Source: an uncultured Prevotella sp.
GTDB lineage: Bacteria; Bacteroidota; Bacteroidia; Bacteroidales; Bacteroidaceae
Direction: 5' to 3'
DNA: 5,015 nt
Assembly (NCBI GenBank): GCA_900556795.1
Contig: USQD01000165.1
Span: 1 to 5,015 of the forward strand
Shown one piece after another: positions 1 to 5,015 of the stretch. Every line of letters starts with the position of its first letter. Within the stretch, counting starts at the first letter, position 1. The notes under the pieces were generated by a model. It had not been told where the DNA came from. It worked only from the letters and a program-made list of their open reading frames with translations, and searched no databases. The position numbers and the translations under genes are program-made.

Positions 1-267
1 AATAAGTATGCTGTTAAGGCTCTCTTCGGTGAGGTAGCTGAGAAGGTAGCTAACCGTCCAGGTGGTTACACTCGCGTTATCAAGTTGGGTACCCGTCAGG
101 GTGACGCAGCTGAGATTGCATTCATCGAGCTCGTTGACTTTGATGAGAACATGGCTAAGACTCCTAAGGCTGCTGCTAAGAAGACTCGTCGTAGTCGCAA
201 GGCAACAAAGGCTGAGGAGGCTCCTGCAACAGAAGCACCTGCAACTGAGGAAGCTGCAGCTGAATAA
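1..267 (+). CDS. rplQ: 50S ribosomal protein L17 (bL17), C-terminal part, 5' end outside window
   Basis: This is the last 88 codons of bL17, a protein of the large ribosomal subunit that sits near the peptide exit tunnel. The frame is open from base 1 and ends at TAA 265-267. The segment [20 protein letters not shown] followed by FIELVDF is the signature end of the L17 fold. After it, about 35 residues form a low-complexity tail: first basic ([13 protein letters not shown]), then acidic and Ala/Pro-rich with an EAPAT unit repeated twice. Such tails are common in Bacteroidota L17 and absent from the short E. coli form (family knowledge). Codons are strongly biased (GCT, AAG, GGT, CGT), as expected for a highly expressed gene. 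In most bacteria rplQ closes the rpsM-rpsK-rpsD-rpoA-rplQ operon, and the terminator directly downstream fits an operon end. An ATG at 85 in the same frame is internal, not a start. Confidence 0.96.
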
Positions 268-291
268 GTTACAATAGATCTCACAAAATAT

Positions 292-327
292 AAGCGCTCT
301 TGTCGTTAGGACAAGGGCGCTTTTTTT
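292..327 (+). terminator. Rho-independent terminator after rplQ
   Basis: A 13-bp stem pairs AAGCGCTCTTGTC (292-304) with GACAAGGGCGCTT (310-322) around a 5-base loop (GTTAG). One pair is a G-U wobble and the rest are Watson-Crick. A run of seven T follows directly (321-327). It lies 24 bases after the rplQ stop and probably ends the ribosomal protein operon. Confidence 0.93.
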
Positions 328-330
328 GTA

Positions 331-359
331 TTTAGGGTTTTCCCTATTTAACTTTAGGG
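331..359 (+). repeat. TTTAGGG direct repeat with alternative small hairpins
   Basis: TTTAGGG occurs at 331-337 and again at 353-359, 22 bases apart start to start, about two helical turns. Between them CCCTA (342-346) can pair with either TAGGG copy: upstream with a 4-base loop, or downstream as TCCCTA/TAGGGA (341-346 with 355-360). The repeat ends about 30 bases before the -7 box of the lipoprotein gene. It could be an operator, but it is short and may be chance in AT-rich DNA. Confidence 0.3.
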
Positions 360-390
360 ATTCTTTCTCTTTTCTTTTATTATTATGCTG

Positions 391-398
391 TATTTTTG
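391..398 (+). promoter_or_regulatory. Bacteroidota-type -7 box for the lipoprotein gene
   Basis: TATTTTTG matches the TAnnTTTG element recognised by the primary sigma factor of Bacteroidota. Transcription would start around 403-406, giving a leader of under 20 bases before the ATG at 423. No clear TTTG is visible at the expected -33 position; only T/C-rich sequence lies there. There is no Shine-Dalgarno sequence before the ATG, which is normal in this phylum. Confidence 0.6.
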
Positions 399-422
399 CA
401 TTAGATTTTATTAGATATAGTT

Positions 423-1286
423 ATGAAAAAGATGATTCTATTTGTGCTTTGCTCTTCTTTTCTGTTGAGTAGTTGCGATACCTATACTGGTAGTGGAGCC
501 TATGCCGGTGGTTCTATCGGTTCTATATTAGGTTCTGCTATTGGAGGTTTGTCCGGTGGTCCCCGTGGTTCTGATATGGGTACTATTATCGGAATGGCTG
601 GTGGTGCAGCTATTGGTGCAGTTATCGGTAATCAGGCAGATAAGGCTCAGGCGGATCGTCAAGTTTCTTATGGGCATGAACGTATTGATCGTCATTCCTG
701 CTCTAACTATCCATCTCCTTCCGTATCTGATCGTTCTTCAGAAAATGGACGGAATGAAGTTTATGATTATAGTACATCCGTTACTGATAATTCCGGTATA
801 TTTGATTCAACTAATAGTGGAGATGACCGTCTTTATGATTTTCAGGGAAAAGATTATACGGGAAATTATAGCGCACAGCAACCCGTAACTTCAATGCCTT
901 CCGCTACAGTAGAAGAGCTTGGAACAAAATTGTCATATTCATCTGCATTGGAGATAGTCAATGCTCGTTTTGTGGATGCTAATGAAGATTACAGCTTGAA
1001 TCGTAATGAAACTTGCAAGATCATATTTGAGGTTATGAATCGTGGTCAGTTTCCTGTTTATGATGTAGTACCAACTGTAATTGAAAAAACCGGAAATAAG
1101 CATATTTTTATTTCACCTAACATTCATGTCGAGAAGATAGCTCCAGGTTCAGGTGTAAGATATACTGCAATGGTAAAGGCTGATAGGAAGTTGAAGGATG
1201 GAACCGCTCGTTTTTGCGTGAGTGTAATCCATGAAGGTAGGTCAATTTCCAAGGTCAATGAGTTTACGATTCCTACCAAGAAATAA
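423..1286 (+). CDS. Glycine-zipper lipoprotein with C-terminal beta-sandwich-like domain
   Basis: The product is 287 residues of unknown function, predicted to be an envelope lipoprotein. A lipoprotein signal peptide is clear: MKK, a hydrophobic stretch, then lipobox LSSC with the lipidated Cys at 18. The export motif of surface lipoproteins (a cluster of acidic residues just after Cys) is not obvious, as only Asp19 is present, so periplasm-facing anchoring is more likely. Residues 25-69 form a glycine zipper with Gly at every fourth position, divided by a polar PRGSD hinge (47-51) into two membrane-like halves. Residues about 72-165 are a Ser/Asp/Tyr-rich linker, probably disordered. Residues about 175-285 look like an Ig-type beta domain: N-E-T-C-K-I-I-F-E-V-M-N-R-G, then YDV, a PGSGVRYTA turn, and LKDGTARF. 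I recall similar domains in other Bacteroidota envelope proteins (inference). The gene is monocistronic, with a terminator at 1300. Its codons are richer in A/T than those of the large gene at 1987. Confidence 0.88.
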   Translation: MKKMILFVLCSSFLLSSCDTYTGSGAYAGGSIGSILGSAIGGLSGGPRGSDMGTIIGMAGGAAIGAVIGNQADKAQADRQVSYGHERIDRHSCSNYPSPSVSDRSSENGRNEVYDYSTSVTDNSGIFDSTNSGDDRLYDFQGKDYTGNYSAQQPVTSMPSATVEELGTKLSYSSALEIVNARFVDANEDYSLNRNETCKIIFEVMNRGQFPVYDVVPTVIEKTGNKHIFISPNIHVEKIAPGSGVRYTAMVKADRKLKDGTARFCVSVIHEGRSISKVNEFTIPTKK

Positions 1287-1299
1287 TAATGAGTTATAG

Positions 1300-1340
1300 A
1301 AACAGGTAAGAACTGTCACTTGTCAGTTCTTACCTGTTTT
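1300..1340. terminator. Terminator hairpin between convergent genes
   Basis: A perfect 16-bp stem pairs 1300-1315 (AAACAGGTAAGAACTG) with 1324-1339 around an 8-base loop. On the plus strand it is followed by T-rich sequence (TTTT, then TTTTT and TTTTT broken by single bases), so it should end the lipoprotein transcript, whose stop is 13 bases upstream. On the minus strand the downstream T tract is only the TTT of the stem, so termination of the RlpA-like gene is less certain. The right arm contains the last two sense codons and the stop of that minus-strand gene. Confidence 0.85.
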
Positions 1341-1887
1341 GTATTTTTCTTTTTAATTTATTTTGAATACTATCGTTTTTGTTTAGTATTTTAGGACCTT
1401 TATGTTTTTTCTCCTTATGTTTTTCCGCAATGGATTCTTCTTTCTTTTCGAAATAGTTTTTGGGTTCAAATTCTGCCATTTCGAAATCAATTTTAGGTAA
1501 TTTATCGTCTTTAACCTTGTAAGGAATAGGATTCTCGAGTCTTTCTACCTTTACTGTTCCAACTCCTTGAGCAATCATATCGATTTTTTTGGCTGCAGCC
1601 CATGAGAGGTCTATTATTCTACCTCTTCCAAAAGGTCCGCGGTCTATAACTTTTACGATTACGCTTTTATCATTCCTGAGATTTGTTACTTTTAGCATTG
1701 TGCCAAATGGATAGTAACGGTGTGCACATGTCAGACTGTCGTGATGTATTTTTTGCCCGCTTGCAGAGCGTGCTCCTGTGGCTCGTTTAGAGTAATACGA
1801 TGCCTTTCCGTGTTGATGCTTCTGGGCGCAACATGGATTCATGAAAAACGTAGTCAATAATGCTATGATCAAGTATCTTTTTTTCAT
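1330..1887 (-). CDS. RlpA-like secreted double-psi beta-barrel protein (septal ring lytic transglycosylase family)
   Basis: The product is 185 residues. The chosen start is ATG at 1887-1885: it opens directly on a signal peptide (MKKRYLIIALLTTFF), and the upstream TTG in the same frame lies inside the promoter. Cleavage by signal peptidase I after CCA (residue 21) is likely; the two adjacent Cys do not form a good lipobox. Residues 27-117 form the RlpA/DPBB domain: GKASYYS (27-33), SASGQ (41-45), LTCAHRYYPFGT (52-63), VIDRGPFGRGRIIDLS (80-95) and VGTVKVERL (109-117). Family members cleave naked glycan strands of peptidoglycan at the septum. By eye, the acidic residues of the usual ASGERYDPNA motif are Gln45 and His48 here, while Asp82 of DRGP is kept, so activity is uncertain. 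The rest is a Lys/Glu-rich tail without a SPOR domain, unlike the E. coli protein. The gene runs convergent to the lipoprotein gene and divergent from the large gene at 1987. Confidence 0.9.
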   Translation of the reverse strand: MKKRYLIIALLTTFFMNPCCAQKHQHGKASYYSKRATGARSASGQKIHHDSLTCAHRYYPFGTMLKVTNLRNDKSVIVKVIDRGPFGRGRIIDLSWAAAKKIDMIAQGVGTVKVERLENPIPYKVKDDKLPKIDFEMAEFEPKNYFEKKEESIAEKHKEKKHKGPKILNKNDSIQNKLKRKIQNR

Positions 1888-1908
1888 AACTTCTCGATAT
1901 TTTGGTTG

Positions 1909-1939
1909 CAAATATATAAAAAAATGACGAAAAACGCAA
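1909..1939 (-). promoter_or_regulatory. Promoter of the RlpA-like gene (minus strand)
   Basis: Read on the minus strand, TATATTTG (1916-1909) matches the TAnnTTTG -7 box. A TTG (1939-1937) stands 20 bases upstream, a good spacing for the -33 element. Transcription would begin near 1902-1904, about 15 bases before the ATG at 1887. The TTG at 1911-1909 that would extend the reading frame by eight codons is part of the -7 box, so it would not be in the mRNA. Confidence 0.65.
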
Positions 1940-1958
1940 GAAAATATTAGAAAAACAC

Positions 1959-1966
1959 TATCTTTG
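1959..1966 (+). promoter_or_regulatory. Bacteroidota-type -7 box for the large ATP-grasp gene
   Basis: TATCTTTG is a full match to TAnnTTTG. Transcription would start around 1971-1974, leaving a leader of about 13-16 bases before the ATG at 1987. No TTG is visible at the expected -33 site, where the sequence is A-rich. The box lies 42 bases from the opposing -7 box of the RlpA-like gene, so the two promoters are back to back and share upstream DNA. Confidence 0.6.
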
Positions 1967-1986
1967 CAGTGTAAATAGCGACAGAT

Positions 1987-4900
1987 ATGGAAAATAATGT
2001 ACCCAACGAGTGGAATAAGTTCTACTTAAAAGACGTATCGTTTGTTAATCTTATGATGCGTCGTATCTACAATGTGTTGATTGTAGCCAACCCTTATGAT
2101 GCTTTCATGCTTGAAGATGATGGACGTATCGAGGAGAAGATTTATAATGAGTATATGGAGCTTGGTCTTCGTTATCCGCCTACCTTTACACAGGTCTCTA
2201 CCACTGAAGAAGCCGCTCAGGTATTGCGGTCCACTGTGATAGACTTAGTAATCTGTATGCCGGGTAATGCGGATAATGATGCCTTTGATGTGGCTCGTGA
2301 CATTAAGGGCAAGTTCCCGAATATCCATTGTGTCGTGTTAACTCCATTCTCTCATGGTATTACCAAGCGAATGCAGAACGAGGATTTGAGCATCTTTGAT
2401 TATGTATTCTGCTGGCTGGGCAACACCAACCTCATCCTCTCCATCATCAAGTTGATTGAGGATAAGATGAATCTGGAGCATGACATCCTGGAGGCTGGTG
2501 TTCAGATGATACTCCTGGTAGAAGACTCTATTCGCTTCTACAGTTCCATCTTGCCAAACCTTTATAATTATATCCTTGAACAGAGTAAGAACTTTTCCAA
2601 GGAGGCCCTGAATCGTCATGCGGCTACCATGCGTATGCGTGGTCGCCCTAAGGTGGTTTTGGCCCGTACCTATGAGGAGGCGAAAAAACTGTATGATAAG
2701 TATTCCAATAATACCCTTGGTGTCATCAGCGATGCCCGATTCCCTTTGAAGAGTGCAGCTAAGGCTTTTGGAAACGAGGTTGATGAGGATATCAAGCCAG
2801 AGCATGGTACAGATACCTTCGGTCGCGAGAAGTGTCCTGATGCAGGTTTGCAGCTTTTCCGCTACATCCGGAAGCATGATTCTTTCGTGCCCCTTATCCT
2901 CGAAAGTTCAGAGAGTGATAATCGTGCCAAGGCAGAAGCAGAAGGCTTCCGCTTCGTTGATAAGAATTCCAAGAAGATGAGTGTAGATCTTCGCAGATTG
3001 ATGGAGGAGCACATGGGCTTTGGCGATTTCATATTCCGTGATCCTAAGACTCACGAGGAGATTATGCGTATCAGAAGCCTGAAGGAGTTGCAGGATAATA
3101 TCTTCAATATCCCTAACGATTCGATGCTCTATCATATCAGCCGCAATCACATGAGCCGCTGGCTTTGTGCCCGTGCCATCTTCCCAGTGTCGGCTTTCCT
3201 GAAGCACGTTACTTGGGAAAAGCTGCAGGATGTGGATGCCCACAGGCAGATTATCTTCGATGCCATCGTGCAGTATCGTCACATGAAAAACATCGGTGTA
3301 GTGGCTGTTTTCGACCGCATGAAGTTTGACAAGTATGCCCACTTTGCCCGCATCGGAGAAGGCTCCCTGGGCGGAAAGGGTAGAGGTCTTGCTTTCCTCG
3401 ACAATATCATCAAGCGTCATCCTGAGTTCAACCAGTATGAGAATGCCACCGTGCAGATTCCGAAAACCGTGGTGCTCTGTACCGACATCTTTGATGCATT
3501 CATGATGAATAACAACCTTTATCCGATAGCGTTGAGCGATGCCAGCGATGAAGAGATATTGAAGCACTTCCTGCATGCGCAGCTGCCTGATTCCCTGATA
3601 GCCGACTTCTTCACCTTCTTCGAGGCAACGAAGAGTCCTATCGCCATCCGATCCAGTTCGCTTCTTGAGGATGCACACTATCAGCCTTTTGCCGGCATCT
3701 ATTCCACCTATATGATACCTTATCTTGAGGATAAGTATCAGATGCTCCAGATGCTGGCTTGTGCCATCAAGGGCGTGTATGCCTCCGTGTTCTATCGTGA
3801 TTCCAAGGCGTATATGACTGCCACCAGCAACGTCATCGACCAGGAGAAGATGGCGGTTATCCTGCAGCAGGTAGTGGGTAAGGATTATGGAACCCGATTC
3901 TACCCAACGATGAGTGGGGTGCTCCGTTCGCTCAACTATTATCCTATCGGAGATGAGGAGGCGGAGGAAGGTATTGCCAGCCTTGCCCTCGGATTGGGTA
4001 AGTATATCGTGGATGGTGGTCAGACCCTGCGCGTCTGTCCTTATCATCCGCATCAGGTGCTCCAGACTTCAGAAACGGAGTTGGCTTTGCGCGATACGCA
4101 GACCCAGTTTTATGCCCTCGACATGCAGCATGTGGGTGAGGATTTCAAGGTAGATGATGGCTTCAACATCCTCAAGCTTCGGGTCAAGGATGCCGTGGAA
4201 GACCAGAGCCTTACTTATATTGCTTCTACTTTCGATCCATACGACCAGGTTATCAATGATGGTGTTTATGAGACTGGTCGTAAGTTGATTACCTTTGCCA
4301 GTGTGCTTCAGCATGAAGTAGTACCATTGCCAGAGTTGATGCAGATGTCGATGAAGTTTGGTTCCGAGGCGATGCGCCGTCCTGTGGAAATAGAGTTTGC
4401 CTGCAATATCAACGACGATAGAACCTGCGAGTTCTATCTGCTTCAGATTCGTCCGATTGTGGATGCCAAGGAGATGCTCGATGAGGATGTGAAGGCGATA
4501 CCGGATGCCGACTGTCTGCTCCGTTCCCACAATTCGCTCGGGCATGGAATCTGTGAAGATGTGGTGGATGTAGTCTATGTGAAATACGATGATCACTTCT
4601 CTGCGATGAACAATTTCTATGTGGCCGATGATATTGAGCGTATCAACCGTAAGTTCCTTGCCGAAGGTAAGAATTATGTATTGATAGGTCCTGGTCGTTG
4701 GGGCTCTAGCGATCATTATCTGGGTGTGCCGGTCAAATGGCCGCATATCAGCGCTGCCCGGGTTATCGTAGAGGTGGCTCTGAAGAATTACAATATCGAT
4801 CCTAGTCAGGGTACTCACTTCTTCCAGAACCTCACCTCTTTTGGTGTGGGATACTTTACGGTAGACACCAATGCGGAAGAAGGAGGCTTTGTAAATAAGG

Positions 4901-5015
4901 AAATCCTGGATGCAATGCCGGCTGTCGAGGAGACGCAATATGTCCGTCATGTGCGCTTTGAGCACCCGATGAGAATTCTGATGGATGGTAAGAAGCAGGA
5001 AGGAGCCGTCTTGAT
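1987..5015 (+). CDS. Tandem receiver-like / PEP-pyruvate-binding (PPDK-N ATP-grasp) protein, 3' end outside window
   Basis: An unbroken frame of 1009 codons runs off the window. ATG 1987 is the first start after an in-frame TAA at 1972.

Domains by eye: (1) residues 27-155, a degenerate receiver fold (YNVLIVANPYD; DLVICMPG at 86-93; CVVLTPF at 115-121). (2) Residues 173-340, a second receiver with ILLVEDS (175-181), candidate phospho-acceptor Asp249 in VISDARFP, and a Lys near 326. (3) Residues about 360-440, a helical linker with HISRNHMSRWLCARA. (4) Residues 450-825, the nucleotide-binding ATP-grasp domain of PPDK/PEP synthase: GEGSLGGKGRG (457-467), IAIRSSSLLEDA (554-563) with FAGIYSTY (568-575), VILQQVVG, SGV at 643-645, and VEIEFA with LLQIRP (800-805, 818-823). 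(5) Residues about 845-1009, a conserved module with IGPGRWGSSDHYLG (900-913) and THFFQNLTSFGVGYF (943-957).

These proteins are often called phosphoenolpyruvate synthase. However, no TSH-type phosphohistidine motif or PEP-binding barrel is visible, so the reaction is unknown. From remembered homologues, only a few residues are probably missing at the end. The product is likely cytoplasmic, as no signal peptide is seen. Confidence 0.9.
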   Translation, partial: MENNVPNEWNKFYLKDVSFVNLMMRRIYNVLIVANPYDAFMLEDDGRIEEKIYNEYMELGLRYPPTFTQVSTTEEAAQVLRSTVIDLVICMPGNADNDAFDVARDIKGKFPNIHCVVLTPFSHGITKRMQNEDLSIFDYVFCWLGNTNLILSIIKLIEDKMNLEHDILEAGVQMILLVEDSIRFYSSILPNLYNYILEQSKNFSKEALNRHAATMRMRGRPKVVLARTYEEAKKLYDKYSNNTLGVISDARFPLKSAAKAFGNEVDEDIKPEHGTDTFGREKCPDAGLQLFRYIRKHDSFVPLILESSESDNRAKAEAEGFRFVDKNSKKMSVDLRRLMEEHMGFGDFIFRDPKTHEEIMRIRSLKELQDNIFNIPNDSMLYHISRNHMSRWLCARAIFPVSAFLKHVTWEKLQDVDAHRQIIFDAIVQYRHMKNIGVVAVFDRMKFDKYAHFARIGEGSLGGKGRGLAFLDNIIKRHPEFNQYENATVQIPKTVVLCTDIFDAFMMNNNLYPIALSDASDEEILKHFLHAQLPDSLIADFFTFFEATKSPIAIRSSSLLEDAHYQPFAGIYSTYMIPYLEDKYQMLQMLACAIKGVYASVFYRDSKAYMTATSNVIDQEKMAVILQQVVGKDYGTRFYPTMSGVLRSLNYYPIGDEEAEEGIASLALGLGKYIVDGGQTLRVCPYHPHQVLQTSETELALRDTQTQFYALDMQHVGEDFKVDDGFNILKLRVKDAVEDQSLTYIASTFDPYDQVINDGVYETGRKLITFASVLQHEVVPLPELMQMSMKFGSEAMRRPVEIEFACNINDDRTCEFYLLQIRPIVDAKEMLDEDVKAIPDADCLLRSHNSLGHGICEDVVDVVYVKYDDHFSAMNNFYVADDIERINRKFLAEGKNYVLIGPGRWGSSDHYLGVPVKWPHISAARVIVEVALKNYNIDPSQGTHFFQNLTSFGVGYFTVDTNAEEGGFVNKEILDAMPAVEETQYVRHVRFEHPMRILMDGKKQEGAVL

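Noticed and set aside
62..284. Short open frames overlapping rplQ on both strands
   Set aside because: The sense frame is unmistakable L17. The others are low-complexity Leu/Arg or Ala/Ser translations of its repetitive tail.
268..422. Possible small gene or structured RNA between rplQ and the lipoprotein gene
   Set aside because: Apart from the terminator, the short repeat and the promoter, the stretch is plain AT-rich sequence with no open frame of note and no long stem.
541..888. 115-codon plus-strand frame inside the lipoprotein gene
   Set aside because: It is a shifted-frame shadow, rich in Ile/Leu/Val from Gly and Asp codons, with no start signals. The lipoprotein frame has a lipobox and a conserved domain.
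423..1887. Recent horizontal transfer of the lipoprotein and RlpA-like genes, suggested by their more A/T-rich codons
   Set aside because: The highly expressed rplQ and the large gene can differ in codon use for expression reasons. There are no flanking repeats, tRNA or mobile genes, and both proteins fit the phylum.
2753..4153. Plus-strand frames at 2753-2980 and 3914-4153
   Set aside because: Both lie wholly inside the large gene in another frame and have no recognisable motif.
2338..4965. Three long minus-strand open frames (179, 381 and 298 codons) opposite the large gene, all in one frame
   Set aside because: They are in exact codon register with the sense gene, so an antisense stop appears only where the sense strand uses TTA, CTA or TCA. 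The sense gene nearly avoids these codons (the breaks are TTA at 2338, TCA at 2908 and TCA at 4069). The antisense proteins show no domain, and the sense frame has clear motifs throughout.

Overview
The window looks like a chromosomal segment of a Bacteroidota bacterium, most likely Prevotellaceae (Prevotella/Segatella-like). Three observations support this. Each complete gene start is preceded by a TAnnTTTG-type -7 box, with no Shine-Dalgarno sequence. The L17 protein carries an Ala/Glu/Lys-rich tail. The other three proteins are of types I associate with this phylum. The placement rests on remembered family features, not on a search.

Layout. Positions 1-267 hold the 3' end of rplQ (ribosomal protein L17), closed by a strong intrinsic terminator at 292-327. 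After a 155-base gap with a TTTAGGG direct repeat and a promoter, a lipoprotein gene (423-1286, +) encodes a glycine-zipper segment, a disordered linker and a C-terminal beta-rich domain. A 16-bp perfect hairpin (1300-1339) separates it from a convergent gene on the minus strand (1330-1887) for a small secreted RlpA-like double-psi beta-barrel protein. The stop codon of that gene lies inside the hairpin. A divergent promoter region (1888-1986) then leads to a very large plus-strand gene starting at 1987 and still open at the window end (1009 codons visible). It encodes two receiver-like domains, a PPDK/PEP-synthase-type ATP-grasp domain and a conserved C-terminal module.

The genes do not form one operon: each of the three internal genes has its own promoter and terminators separate the units. 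The lipoprotein and the RlpA-like protein both act in the cell envelope, but nothing here shows that they work together. The most interesting object is the large gene. Such proteins are often labelled phosphoenolpyruvate synthase, yet the visible part lacks the phosphohistidine swivel motif and the PEP/pyruvate barrel needed for that reaction, and it has receiver domains at the N-terminus instead. Long minus-strand open frames opposite it are shadows.

No tRNA, rRNA, CRISPR array, insertion sequence or attachment site was seen. No gene-free stretch exceeds 300 bases.
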